From Paenibacillus sp. FSL R5-0517 (lineage in GTDB: Bacteria; Bacillota; Bacilli; Paenibacillales; Paenibacillaceae): a stretch of DNA of 64,000 nucleotides. The position numbers and the translations under genes are program-made. How positions within the stretch are numbered: the first letter of the stretch is position 1; each line of letters opens with the position of its first letter. The stretch is from assembly GCF_037974355.1 (NCBI RefSeq), contig NZ_CP150235.1, forward strand, positions 3,906,001 through 3,970,000, written 5' to 3'. Below the pieces are notes generated by a model. The model searched no databases. It was not told where the DNA came from and was given only the letters and a program-made list of their open reading frames with translations. Shown here piece by piece: positions 35,099 through 44,131 of the stretch.

Positions 35099-35707
35099 AT
35101 GAATACGAATCAGCGCCATAAACAGTCTTATCGTATCCCTGCCAAAACGGGATATGCTCTGAAAGTAAGCAAAGGTTCCTTACTACGCATAACGGATCTT
35201 GAGGGACAACAAGTTATTGATTTTGTGGCGTACGATGCTACAGATGCCAACCATCGCTTGGACCCCGGTGTGACCATGGACGTATTGCGTACTTACCGAA
35301 TTAAACCGGGACAATATTTGTATTCCAATCAATATCAACCAATACTCAAGATTGTCCGTGACACCGTTGGGGTACATGATTTCTTCAACTCCGCTTGTCG
35401 TCCAGAGATGTATGAGGTGTTATACGATAAAAAGGATCACGCCAGTTGTTACCACAATCTGAACACGGCACTGGAACCCTTTGGGATCTTACCACCGGAT
35501 CAACACTATCCCTTTAATTTGTTTATGAAGTCCGTTGTAGACAGTGAAGGCAAGATTGATGTTGTAGCTCCCGATTCTCGTGCGGGGGATTATATCGAGA
35601 TGGAGGCATTAATGGATCTCACGATTGGGCTCTCCGCTTGTCCTTGTGAAGAAAGCTCTTGCAACGGCTACAACTGCACCCCAATCCAATTGGATGTGGA
35701 ACTTTAA
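35099..35707 (+). CDS. DUF1989 (urea carboxylase-associated) family protein
   Basis: A 202-residue soluble protein with family landmarks GSLLRITDLEGQQVIDFVAYDA, FFNSACRPEMYEVLY, PFNLFMKSV and LSACPCEESSCNGYNCTPIQL; the C-terminal cysteines probably bind a metal. Family members lie next to urea carboxylase and allophanate hydrolase genes. GGAGG lies ten bases before the ATG. It forms a two-gene unit with the amidase, so a shared nitrogen-compound pathway is inferred, perhaps with the amidase in the place of allophanate hydrolase. Confidence 0.87.
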   Translation: MNTNQRHKQSYRIPAKTGYALKVSKGSLLRITDLEGQQVIDFVAYDATDANHRLDPGVTMDVLRTYRIKPGQYLYSNQYQPILKIVRDTVGVHDFFNSACRPEMYEVLYDKKDHASCYHNLNTALEPFGILPPDQHYPFNLFMKSVVDSEGKIDVVAPDSRAGDYIEMEALMDLTIGLSACPCEESSCNGYNCTPIQLDVEL

Positions 35708-35840
35708 CAGAATAAACAATGCCTTGATACAATACGATAAAAAGCAGCTTGTTCTAATTCACTCCTTGCGGGAATACGATGACTTGTACCCATGTTCTGT
35801 GACGACTGGTACAATTCATCGAACCCGTTAAGGAGTGAAC

Positions 35841-36473
35841 GTGTTTATGTCTGTACTGTTCAGTTATATTATTCTGGGAATATCATTGTCCGCTCCAATC
35901 GGTCCGATTAACGCCGCCCAACTCGACCGTGGAGCCCGACATGGATTCATGCATGCATGGATTTTGGGGCTCGGTGCCATGTTTGCGGATCTGGTGTATA
36001 TGCTGCTGATTTACTTTGGGGTTGCCCATTTTCTGGACACGCCGTTCATGCGCTCTTTTCTCTGGTCATTTGGTAGTTTTATTCTAATTTACACGGGAGT
36101 GGAAACGCTCTCGAAGCTGAAACAGGGGATTCAAGGTACAACTACTGCAGAGGCCACTGTTCAGAAATCTTTTATATCCGGCTTTTTGATGGCCCTGTCC
36201 AATCCACTGAATATTTTGTTTTGGCTCGGGATCTACGGCTCCATTCTTGCGACGACTGTGAAGCATACCGACACGGCCCATTTGCTGCTCTACAGTTCAG
36301 GCATATTCATCGGTATCCTGGTGTGGGATGTCATTATGGCTGGCATGGCCAGCCGATTCCACAAACATAGTAATGAGAATGTATTGCGCTGGATCTCCAT
36401 CATTTCGGGAATCTGCCTGATCGGATTTGGTTTATATTTCGGGTACGAAGCTGTGCGTTCCATTTTTTTCTGA
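35841..36473 (+). CDS. LysE-family translocator
   Basis: A 210-residue membrane protein with six helices. The family signature ISLSAPIGPINAAQLDRGARHG is at the N-terminus, and SFISGFLMALSNPLNILFWLGI in the middle is the conserved NP-containing helix. LysE/RhtB proteins export amino acids or related solutes. AAGGAG lies five bases before GTG at 35841 and eleven before ATG at 35847; the GTG is preferred. The gene is close to the DUF1989 gene but has its own ribosome site; no terminator was seen between them. Confidence 0.88.
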   Translation: MFMSVLFSYIILGISLSAPIGPINAAQLDRGARHGFMHAWILGLGAMFADLVYMLLIYFGVAHFLDTPFMRSFLWSFGSFILIYTGVETLSKLKQGIQGTTTAEATVQKSFISGFLMALSNPLNILFWLGIYGSILATTVKHTDTAHLLLYSSGIFIGILVWDVIMAGMASRFHKHSNENVLRWISIISGICLIGFGLYFGYEAVRSIFF

Positions 36474-36555
36474 CAATAAAATCAGGCTGGACAGTCACCC
36501 AACTTCCCCCACATTAATACTGTAACGGTATCATGTGGAATGGAGTTGGGTATTC

Positions 36556-37317
36556 ATGGCGGAGCTGTATAGTGCCGACGAAATAAATAATTTATATGAG
36601 CGTCTTCCATCTTGGCAGCAGGACGCTTATTCGCAATTTGCCAAGATGATCGCCGATGAAAATAACACGTATCCGTGTGTACCTGGACGAATGGGATTTC
36701 TGTCAGGACATTTGAGATACGGCTTTACGTGTGACCCTCGTTCAGAACAGGCCGCTGTAGATATGGCCGATCTGCTCAGACAGTATGGTCCTATGTCCAG
36801 AGATACCGGTCAATACGCTTCGATGGTTGTGATCTGTGATACGCCAAATGATCTGAAAGAGCATACAACGGTAGAGCAATATCAGACGTTATTCTGGCAA
36901 ATGCTTAATCGGGTAAGTTCACACGATACCGAGCCGTGGCCTGAACATATTTCAACTGATCCTCATGATTCATCATGGGAGTTTTGCTTTGGCGGAGAGC
37001 CATATTTTTGTTTCTGTGCGACTCCAGCACATGAACTCCGAGCTAGTCGGCACTTTCCTTATCTCATGTTTGCCTTTCAACCACGATGGGTATTCGAATC
37101 CATTAACGACAACACGCCTCTAGGCCGTAAAATGAAAACTTTGATTCGCAAACGTCTCGCTGCGTATGATGCTGTACCTGCTCACCCTTCACTGATGTGG
37201 TATGGTCAGCAGGATAATCTGGAATGGAAACAGTATTTCTTGCCTGATGATGAGCAGACACCTTCCAAATGTCCCTTCATGCGGATGAAGCAAGCTTTAG
37301 GCAAGTTGACGAAATAA
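36556..37317 (+). CDS. YqcI/YcgG family protein
   Basis: A 253-residue soluble protein recognised by YPCVPGRMGFLSGHLRYGF near the start, WEFCFGGEPYFCFCATPAH in the middle, MFAFQPRWVFE, and a C-terminus with KCPFMRMK. Several cysteines are conserved-looking. The family, known from B. subtilis YqcI and YcgG, has no assigned function. GGAG ten bases before the ATG supports the start. It stands alone and converges with a permease gene, stops 53 bases apart. Confidence 0.85.
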   Translation: MAELYSADEINNLYERLPSWQQDAYSQFAKMIADENNTYPCVPGRMGFLSGHLRYGFTCDPRSEQAAVDMADLLRQYGPMSRDTGQYASMVVICDTPNDLKEHTTVEQYQTLFWQMLNRVSSHDTEPWPEHISTDPHDSSWEFCFGGEPYFCFCATPAHELRASRHFPYLMFAFQPRWVFESINDNTPLGRKMKTLIRKRLAAYDAVPAHPSLMWYGQQDNLEWKQYFLPDDEQTPSKCPFMRMKQALGKLTK

Positions 37318-37370
37318 TCCTAACATCAATCCATTAATATACTGCTTAACTTAGGTGAAATTGAACTTGC

Positions 37371-38717
37371 CTATGGTCTGGATGGTGAAGACTGCGGCGA
37401 TTTGGAGCCACGTATTTTGTGAACGATATACGTGATGATCCCAAGAATTACAACAAGTCCTACACTTGCCAGCAGACCCGTTCTGCTGGCTTTTTCCATC
37501 GCTGTTCCTGCCACAGCAGCCACAATTAATATCATGGCAATCCATACTTTGATGCGATTCCATTTCACAGGCTTCAATTTCTTAATGTATGTGATGCAGA
37601 TAAGTAGCCATGTATACATCAAGACCAGACTACCTGCTGTCGTCACATATTCAAAAAGACTTTTGGGCATCCATAATGCCATCAACGTAGACAAGAGTAA
37701 TCCAGCCGCTGTGCAACACAATGCCTGAAGTGGCATGTCCTTTTTCCCCCAGGTCTTCGTGAACAGCTTAGGTGCATCTCCATCTTCTGCGAGTTTCACC
37801 AACATGGACGTAATGGCATATAACGAAGCCACCATCGTCGAGAATCCGGCAATAATCAGAATTCCGTTGAGAATGTGAACTACTACGGTTAACCCAATGG
37901 TTGACATGGCTTTGACCAGAGGACTTTCATCCGGGGTCAATTGAGCAGAAGGCACAATAAATAGGATCAATGCAATGGCAATCACATAGAGTGTACTCAC
38001 CGATAATAGCATTACTCGGCCTGATTTCACTGCATCTTTTGGTTCTTTCAGGTTGGCTGCCATCAAGCCCATGACCTCGATCCCGGCAAAAGCAAAGAAT
38101 GCATAGATGAAACCAGTCCATACCCCTTTACCTCCATGAGGGAACCATTCATTCTTTAATTGTTCGGGCGTCACTTTTACAGGTAACCACCCCAGACAAG
38201 CTGCTCCTGCTATAACTATAAATGCAACGGTTGCAGCAATTTTAATTACAGCAAGGATATTCTCCGTTTTGGTTAATCCCTTCGCTCCCAGTGCTGCAAT
38301 GAACAGACCTATAGCGGCATAGATCGCAACAAATGCCCACAGCGGAATCTTGGGAAACCAGAATTGAGAGAATAGCCCAAGTGCAGTCAATGAGCTGCCC
38401 ATGATGAGCATTTCAGAAAACCAATACATCCATCCACTACCAAAACCAGCCCAACGTCCGAATGCTTCGCCCGCATAGGTTCGAAAAGCACCTTCCTTTG
38501 GATCATCTGCGGTCATCTGTGCCAGCGCACCAAATACAAAGTAAGTCCCTGCCGCCGCCAGCACCAACAATATAAGCACGGATATGCCAGCCCAATGAAT
38601 CGCGAGACTGGTTCCTAGAAAAAATCCCGTTCCCAGTGTGCAACCCGCGCCAAATAAAGACAGGCTTACCCAACTTAGTTTTTCTTCGTCGTTTTTACGG
38701 TGTTGCTGACTTTTCAT
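37371..38717 (-). CDS. APC-family amino acid permease
   Basis: A 448-residue membrane protein with about twelve helices. SLFGAGCTLGTGFFLGTSLAI is the helix-1 binding motif, and FFAFAGIEVMGLMAANLKEPKDA is the helix-6 region with the Glu-Pro-Lys loop. It differs from the other permease in the window (27209-28651), which is the CAT type. Likely amino acid/proton symport, substrate unknown. AGGAGG-type sequence precedes the ATG. A dif-like AT-rich sequence lies about 85-110 bases upstream. Confidence 0.88.
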   Translation of the reverse strand: MKSQQHRKNDEEKLSWVSLSLFGAGCTLGTGFFLGTSLAIHWAGISVLILLVLAAAGTYFVFGALAQMTADDPKEGAFRTYAGEAFGRWAGFGSGWMYWFSEMLIMGSSLTALGLFSQFWFPKIPLWAFVAIYAAIGLFIAALGAKGLTKTENILAVIKIAATVAFIVIAGAACLGWLPVKVTPEQLKNEWFPHGGKGVWTGFIYAFFAFAGIEVMGLMAANLKEPKDAVKSGRVMLLSVSTLYVIAIALILFIVPSAQLTPDESPLVKAMSTIGLTVVVHILNGILIIAGFSTMVASLYAITSMLVKLAEDGDAPKLFTKTWGKKDMPLQALCCTAAGLLLSTLMALWMPKSLFEYVTTAGSLVLMYTWLLICITYIKKLKPVKWNRIKVWIAMILIVAAVAGTAMEKASRTGLLASVGLVVILGIITYIVHKIRGSKSPQSSPSRP

Positions 38718-38799
38718 GAAGCTCCTCCTTCAACCTGTTCCCCTTACGATTTACAGGTCATGGAGGTTTTATGTCCGTATTGCCAAAAGAATTATTATT

Positions 38800-38827
38800 A
38801 GTTTACATAATATTTAATATGTATTTA
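38800..38827. other. AT-rich dif-like sequence upstream of permease
   Basis: Arm AGTTTACATAA, centre TATTTA, arm ATATGTATTTA. The first arm is identical to the one at 44076. Here no recombinase gene is adjacent, so this could equally be a promoter-region sequence. Confidence 0.25.
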
Positions 38828-38892
38828 AAGATGTATTGACCTGTAATTATTTGTTGTCTCCGTTATATGAAAAACTTGTTATTTATCAATTC

Positions 38893-38936
38893 AAAAAAAG
38901 AAAAACCTTCCACGTGTAAATATTGTGAGAGGTTTT
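38893..38936 (-). terminator. Terminator of SLH protein gene
   Basis: AAAACCT-TC-CAC pairs with GTG-AG-AGGTTTT, and the minus-strand side continues TTCTTTTTTTG. Confidence 0.78.
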
Positions 38937-38971
38937 CCATTAGGTATATCTAATCAAACTCGCATCAATCC

Positions 38972-39739
38972 TTATTTTTGTGTTGCTTCGTACAAGCGAT
39001 GTAAAATGGTTGCTGCTTCAGCACGTGTCACAAAATCTTTCGGACGAAGGTATCCGTTATTCGCAGTAATAATGTCCATATTAGTCATTGTGTAAAACGC
39101 TTCTGCCTTAAAATCTTGAGAATCACCATCATAATAGTATTCTCCTTCATCCTGATCAATGTAAATCACCGGATAGTTAACCGAGAAATTATCATAGTAA
39201 CTTGCAGGACGTACTTTAATATCCTTATAGTTTGAAGCTGCAGAAACTACATCTTCAATTTCAGGGTGAAGGGTCTGATCAGTGAAATTAGTTCTAATAG
39301 AAGAGATCATCATAATGTCCCAGCGAGTTAAAGGTTTATCAGGTTTAATAGAAAATTTATAGTCTGGGTATTGCCCATCTAAACTTTCAAAAAAACTCCA
39401 CACGTAATCCCCATTAATTATAGCTGCAAAATCTTTGTTTGCCCAATGTTTACGTGCATCTACAAACTCTGAAGATTTTCCATCTGAATAATTAATTTCT
39501 GGGAAAAGCTTATGAAACATATGTACAAACTCTGCTTTGGTTATCGTCTTTCCTGGCTTGAAACTTCCATCCTTATAACCGCTAATAACGCCTTTTTTGA
39601 CCATCAAATCAATAGATTCAGCAGCCCATTCATATTTTTTGCCCTGCAAATCAATAAATGTATTTGCTGCATATGAGGATTGGGCAAAAAACAATGGCAC
39701 AACAATCAGTGGCATTATTAGCCACTTCTTTTTTAACAT
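38972..39739 (-). CDS. S-layer homology (SLH) domain protein
   Basis: A 255-residue exported protein with a signal peptide (KKWLIMPLIVVPLFFAQSSYA). It consists mainly of SLH repeats: FIDLQGKKYEWAAESIDLM with GVISGYKDGSFKPGKTITKAEF (about 28-80), a middle degenerate copy (KHWANKDFAAIINGDYV) and a last one ending RPKDFVTRAEAATILHRL (about 225-250). SLH domains anchor proteins to pyruvylated wall polysaccharide. There is almost no other domain, so it may be a small wall-attached protein rather than an anchored enzyme. Transcribed alone. Confidence 0.9.
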   Translation of the reverse strand: MLKKKWLIMPLIVVPLFFAQSSYAANTFIDLQGKKYEWAAESIDLMVKKGVISGYKDGSFKPGKTITKAEFVHMFHKLFPEINYSDGKSSEFVDARKHWANKDFAAIINGDYVWSFFESLDGQYPDYKFSIKPDKPLTRWDIMMISSIRTNFTDQTLHPEIEDVVSAASNYKDIKVRPASYYDNFSVNYPVIYIDQDEGEYYYDGDSQDFKAEAFYTMTNMDIITANNGYLRPKDFVTRAEAATILHRLYEATQK

Positions 39740-39970
39740 TAATGTTCACTCCCCTGTCTTATCTAGATTAATCTACTCATATTTATATCGTCCTTTAAAG
39801 AGGTCGTTATTAGAGTAAGATAAGATTATTCCTGTCTTCCATCGCACCTTGTATATTCACTTAAAAATAATCATTGACTTCTAACGCTTGGAGCGATTCT
39901 CCTTTTAAACATGTTGGAGCGTTAACGAAACTTTATGTGATATGGTAACTAAGGTGAAAAAACGATCTTA

Positions 39971-39997
39971 CTATTATGAATTTTTCATATGTTGAAA
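39971..39997. repeat. 27-base direct repeat, copy 1
   Basis: Begins CTATTATGAATTTTTCAT and ends ATGTTGAAA; identical to copy 2 at 40217-40243. ATGAA and TTCAT within it form a short palindrome around TTT. Confidence 0.9.
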
Positions 39998-40216
39998 TAT
40001 TATAATAAAGTTGTTGTTTCATTCGTATCGAACGCAGACTTGATATTTTTCGTTTGATCTCAACAACTCCAGCTTTTTTGAAAAATTTAGTCGTTTATCA
40101 GACGAAAGGTTCCCATCCCGTTCTTGGACTGATCTCTTTTATCCCTTTTCACCTGTTTTCTGACTAGGCTGATCTAAACATGATTGCCTGAAGTTTTCGC
40201 AGCCTCTGTTCCGAAT

Positions 40217-40243
40217 CTATTATGAATTTTTCATATGTTGAAA
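40217..40243. repeat. 27-base direct repeat, copy 2
   Basis: Exact copy of the sequence at 39971-39997, 246 bases further on; homology fades right after TGAAA (TATTATA against ATATTTT). Confidence 0.9.
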
Positions 40244-40261
40244 ATATTTTATGTAGGGTAT

Positions 40262-40286
40262 AAAAAAAACCGCCAAAATGGCGGCT
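40262..40286 (-). terminator. Terminator of aldo/keto reductase gene
   Basis: AGCCGCC and GGCGGTT pair around ATTTT on the minus strand, followed by a run of eight T. Confidence 0.85.
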
Positions 40287-40307
40287 CCCTAAAATATATG
40301 CATTTTA

Positions 40308-41198
40308 TTAAGTACGGCCCGTCCAATCTGCTCCGGCGATTTCTTTCCATCGTGCTCTAATCTCATCATATAATTCCTGTGGTAGTGGCCCTTTGGCCAC
40401 AAGGTCAGCATTTTGCTGCCAGCGATTGGGCTTGGCTGTTCCAACAATCGCTGTATCTACGCCTTCCGTACTTAGTGTAAAACGCAGTGCAGTTTCTACC
40501 GCTGCCCGGGCATCTTCACCCAGAAAACCATATTTAAGCTCGCTTAAACGTTTCCAATATACATAAGGATATGCTTCTTCGGAGAGTGTTTCAAACGTCC
40601 AGGCCACATTAGCTATGGGCCTTTTGGCGATTACCCCCATATTTCTCTTTCTCGCCTCGGGCAATGTCAGTTCAATCGCTTCCTGATCTGCTATATTTAA
40701 TGAAGTCTCCAGGCTATCAAATACTCCGGTCTGAATTGCATATAACGCATCTGTTGTATCGCCACTATATCCGATAAATCGGGTCTTTCCTGCTTCCTTG
40801 GCACGTTGCAGTACTTCGATTACTGCTCCTTCTCGAAGTACTTCTTCAGAACAGCTATGCAAATGAATAACATCCACATAGTCCGTTTTCAACCGCTTCA
40901 GACTACGATCAATCGTCTGCGTCAGTACTTTAGCATCCCAATCCGGACCATCAATCCCGGCAGCATGTCCACATTTGGTGAACAAATAGTAGTCACCGCG
41001 CCGATGTGACAACACCTCACCAATTAACTCCTCGCTATCACCATAACATTCAGCCGTATCAATCACATTTAATCCCGCATCCAAGGCACTATTCAGCAAT
41101 TTTTCAACATCGCTTCTGGATGAATCCCGGATCTCCGACCCACCGAATCCAAGTGTGCTTACTTTCATACCTGTGTTTCCGTAATTACGCGTTTCCAT
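40308..41198 (-). CDS. Aldo/keto reductase
   Basis: A 296-residue NADPH-dependent reductase with a TIM barrel. The catalytic tetrad is visible: Asp and Tyr in IDTAECYGDSEE, Lys in LFTKCGHA and His in VIHLHSCS. The C-terminal cofactor part includes FTLSTEGVDTAIVGTAKP. It resembles general aldehyde/ketone reductases of the YhdN/IolS type, with no clue to the substrate. It stands upstream of a good terminator and is transcribed alone. Confidence 0.9.
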   Translation of the reverse strand: METRNYGNTGMKVSTLGFGGSEIRDSSRSDVEKLLNSALDAGLNVIDTAECYGDSEELIGEVLSHRRGDYYLFTKCGHAAGIDGPDWDAKVLTQTIDRSLKRLKTDYVDVIHLHSCSEEVLREGAVIEVLQRAKEAGKTRFIGYSGDTTDALYAIQTGVFDSLETSLNIADQEAIELTLPEARKRNMGVIAKRPIANVAWTFETLSEEAYPYVYWKRLSELKYGFLGEDARAAVETALRFTLSTEGVDTAIVGTAKPNRWQQNADLVAKGPLPQELYDEIRARWKEIAGADWTGRT

Positions 41199-41326
41199 GG
41201 TTATCTTCCTCCAAGTTCAGTGAATTGGGTACAGATAAATAGAAATATAGGTTAACATCCCTTATGTTATTACCCATGTGTTGGTGATGCCACCCACTTT
41301 TTCAGACTCTTACCAACTTAACTCAT

Positions 41327-42100
41327 CTAAAATCCGTAGATCGACATCCCACCGTCAACCAACAACGTTTGACCCGTTATATATCCAGCTGCATCTGATG
41401 CTAGGAACACAACCGGTCCTACCACTTCCTCCAGTTCACCCACTCGCTGTAGCGGTGTGCGGCTCACAATTTCCTGCAAATACTGGGGATCATCCAGCAG
41501 TTTTTCGGTCAGCGGTGTTCGGAAATACCATGGTCCCACTGAATTGACACGGATGCCATATTTCCCCCATTCCAATGCGAGAACTTTGGTCATATGAATC
41601 AATGCAGCTTTGGTCGCACCATATACGACACCTGTTCGTAGAGCTGTGTGGCCGCCTACCGAAGAGATATTGATGATCTTCCCACCCTCGCGCTCCTTCA
41701 TATGCTGACCCGCCAATTGCGAAGCAAAGAAAGCGGATTTTAAGTTTGTCTGCATGATGGTTTCCCACTGCTCGTCCGTAACTTCAAGTGCTGGTGTCCG
41801 TATGTTCATACCTGCGTTATTCACCAGAATGTCCAGACTCCCCATCTCCGAGATCGCCTCTTGAAACGTCTCTTCCATTTGTTCTCTTGAAGTCACGTCT
41901 GCAGTTAGAGCAAGCGCTTTACGCCCTGTCTGTTCATAAATGTAAGCGGCTGTCTCCTCAATTTCTTTCATTGTTCGGGATACAAGTACAACGTCACTGC
42001 CTGACTGGGCAAGTCCAATCGCAATTGCTTTTCCGATCCCTCTCCCTGCACCTGTCACCAGTGCTGTCTGTCCATCGAGATGGAATGTGGGTACGTTCAT
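41327..42100 (-). CDS. SDR family oxidoreductase, gluconate 5-dehydrogenase-like
   Basis: A 257-residue short-chain dehydrogenase. Motifs are TGAGRGIGK near residue 16, NNAGMNIRTP, catalytic Ser in NISSVGG and YxxxK as YGATK, with a C-terminus GQTLLVDGGMSIYGF. VSRT after the second strand favours NADP. AAGGAG is nine bases before the ATG at 42100 and three before the upstream GTG, so the ATG is chosen. Similar enzymes reduce keto sugars or sugar acids; substrate not proven. Confidence 0.9.
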   Translation of the reverse strand: MNVPTFHLDGQTALVTGAGRGIGKAIAIGLAQSGSDVVLVSRTMKEIEETAAYIYEQTGRKALALTADVTSREQMEETFQEAISEMGSLDILVNNAGMNIRTPALEVTDEQWETIMQTNLKSAFFASQLAGQHMKEREGGKIINISSVGGHTALRTGVVYGATKAALIHMTKVLALEWGKYGIRVNSVGPWYFRTPLTEKLLDDPQYLQEIVSRTPLQRVGELEEVVGPVVFLASDAAGYITGQTLLVDGGMSIYGF

Positions 42101-42170
42101 GTCACTCACTCCTTCATTAAATTCTTCATTTAAGCAGAATGCTTTATATGTAAGTAAATCCCGATTGGGA

Positions 42171-42659
42171 TCAGGTTACAAAATACTGGCTTGGATTACC
42201 CAGTTCCGGATGGAATTTCTCTCGAAAACGGCCTCCCGTATAATCTCCTATAATTTTTCGCCAAAACGCCTGTGCAATGACATTGTTACGAACCTGAGTC
42301 ACTTTCCACCTTCCTGGGAAACGTTTAAACAACTCATAGGCTGCCCGAGTGCCCACGCCACTGCGCCGATATTTTTGCATCACAAAAAACTCAGTCAAAT
42401 AGTAGTCATTATCCTTGCTTCCAGGTTCCAATTTCTCCACCAGAGCAAACCCTGCTGGTGCCCCATCACTTGTAATCAAAAAAGGAAATTTGCGGTCTTC
42501 TTCTGTCCAGAATGCCTCTAGACCGGGATATTCAGGAAAAATGCCGTTACTGTCCACATCAATATTCAGATATTTGGTAAAATCATAGAGATAAAATTGC
42601 ATTAAATGCCGAATCACCTGACTGCGTTCACGGGGAACCAGCTCTATTTTCATATTCAT
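42171..42659 (-). CDS. GNAT N-acetyltransferase
   Basis: A 162-residue GNAT. The central strand YLTEFFVMQKYRRSGVGTRAAYELF holds the acetyl-CoA loop RRSGVG, followed by WKVTQVRNNVIAQAFWRKII. N-terminal MQFYLYDFTKYL and FPEYPGLEAFW are typical of a family annotated only as acetyltransferase. AGGAGG lies eight bases before the ATG at 42659, which is used instead of the GTG three codons upstream. Divergent from the XerS-type gene. Confidence 0.87.
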   Translation of the reverse strand: MNMKIELVPRERSQVIRHLMQFYLYDFTKYLNIDVDSNGIFPEYPGLEAFWTEEDRKFPFLITSDGAPAGFALVEKLEPGSKDNDYYLTEFFVMQKYRRSGVGTRAAYELFKRFPGRWKVTQVRNNVIAQAFWRKIIGDYTGGRFREKFHPELGNPSQYFVT

Positions 42660-42851
42660 CCGGTTCACCTCCTCTGCTCTACGTATACTGATTACTTTAA
42701 AGGTTTACGCTCCGAAGGGCAAGGAAGCATCCCATACTTACGCTACTTTGGTGAACAAGCTGTGAGCATGTAAATTATGGTACACTAGAGAATAGAATAC
42801 GATTAGATTGAATATTAATTTTATATGTTTTTTCACATGGAGGTGTCGAAC

Positions 42852-43943
42852 TTGACCAACGTGCAAAAAGAGATTGATCGACGCAAGCTGGATGATAAAC
42901 TACCTTCCATGCCTTGGTTCGTTCAGCAATTCATGGACTACAAGCTACCTGACCTGTCCCCCTCTACCCTGCTCGAATATCTGAGAGATTATGAAGCTTT
43001 CTTCGGTTGGTTGCGAGCAGAAGGGCTGTCCGAGGCAAGCTCTAATAAAGATGTAACGTTGAATGAACTGGAAGTCCTGCGCATGGATTCGGTTACCGCC
43101 TATCGGTTATTTCTCACAACCAAACGGGAAGGAACCAATTCTAGAATCACCGTCTCTCGCAAACTCTCTTCCCTTCGCTCTCTTTTTCATTACCTGAGCC
43201 AGATTGCGGAAGATGAAGACTTCTACCCTTTGCTGAAGCGGAACATTATGGCCAAAATCGAGATCAAACGAACCCATAAACCCAAAGATACCGCTGCCAA
43301 ACTCAAAGGTAAAATTCTGGAGGAAGAGGAACTGCTGGAATTTATCGGATATATCCTTGAAGGTTATGCTGTCGATATGGAGAAGAACAAGCAGGCATTA
43401 TATTCCCATGAGCTCAACAAAGAACGGGATGCCTGCATTGCCAGCCTGATTCTCAATTCAGGTTTACGAGTATCGGAAGTTGTGAACCTGAACGTCGATG
43501 ACCTCGATCTGAACAACAAACTCTTGTATGTATATCGTAAAGGTAATAATGATGAGACGTACAAAACACCCGTTTATTTCAGGGAACAGGCCAAGGACGA
43601 ACTCGCGAACTATATGAACTTGCGGCAATCACGTTACCGTACGCCCAAGCGGGAGAAAGGTCTGTTCATTGCTTTGCGTAACGGAGATTCAGAAGGAAGC
43701 CGAATGACCAAAAGAGCGATTCAGGCCATGATCATGAAATATGCCAAACGTTTTGGCAAACCCTACTTGACCGTGCACAAATTGCGACACTCATTCGCAA
43801 CCGACTATTATTTGCAAAATGATATCTACAAAACCAAGGAGCAGCTTGGACATGCTTCTACGGAAACAACCGAGATCTATGCTCACCTTACTGACAAAAC
43901 GATGTCCGAAGCCATCGAACGTCGTACGGACGACGGGATGTAA
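42852..43943 (+). CDS. xerS: Tyrosine recombinase XerS
   Basis: A 363-residue recombinase with the N-terminal extension and length of XerS, the single chromosome-dimer recombinase of streptococci. Shared features from memory are MPWFVQQFMDYKL, LLEYLRDYEAFFGWL, NIMAKIEIK and LNKERDACIASLIL. The catalytic set is complete: Arg in [27 protein letters not shown] and Tyr in IYAHLT. The start is TTG six bases after GGAGGTG; the ATG at 42837 contains that ribosome site. A terminator and then a dif-like sequence follow. Confidence 0.88.
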   Translation: MTNVQKEIDRRKLDDKLPSMPWFVQQFMDYKLPDLSPSTLLEYLRDYEAFFGWLRAEGLSEASSNKDVTLNELEVLRMDSVTAYRLFLTTKREGTNSRITVSRKLSSLRSLFHYLSQIAEDEDFYPLLKRNIMAKIEIKRTHKPKDTAAKLKGKILEEEELLEFIGYILEGYAVDMEKNKQALYSHELNKERDACIASLILNSGLRVSEVVNLNVDDLDLNNKLLYVYRKGNNDETYKTPVYFREQAKDELANYMNLRQSRYRTPKREKGLFIALRNGDSEGSRMTKRAIQAMIMKYAKRFGKPYLTVHKLRHSFATDYYLQNDIYKTKEQLGHASTETTEIYAHLTDKTMSEAIERRTDDGM

Positions 43944-43958
43944 CATCTTAAACAACAT

Positions 43959-44013
43959 AAAGCAGCAAAGCGCTTCAAGGATGAGGATCCGAGAAAGGCC
44001 TGCTGCTTTTTTG
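43959..44013 (+). terminator. Terminator of xerS
   Basis: AAAGCAGCA pairs with TGCTGCTTT across a 33-base loop, followed by TTTG. Confidence 0.72.
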
Positions 44014-44075
44014 ATGAATTCTTCTTTTGCTAATATAGATGTATCTTGATTCGAAGTGACCTTATAAACGGTTTT

Positions 44076-44103
44076 AGTTTACATAATAAATATTACGTTA
44101 TAA
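44076..44103. other. dif-like sequence downstream of xerS
   Basis: Arm AGTTTACATAA, centre TAAATA, arm TTACGTTATAA. The first arm equals, as I remember it, the XerD-binding arm of B. subtilis dif. It lies about 130 bases beyond the xerS stop. The second arm is poor, so the call is tentative. Confidence 0.35.
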
Positions 44104-44131
44104 CATTTCTCCTACCTTACCCACGAACTAC

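Larger units (their letters stand above)
39740..40307. other. 568-base intergenic region with a direct repeat
   Basis: No gene seen in any frame. It contains the 27-base direct repeat described separately, two TTGGAGCG words (near 39888 and 39917) with TAACGCT/AGCGTTA in inverted order, and a terminator at its right end. Such a long, very AT-rich gap could hold a small RNA; none can be defined by eye. Confidence 0.5.
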
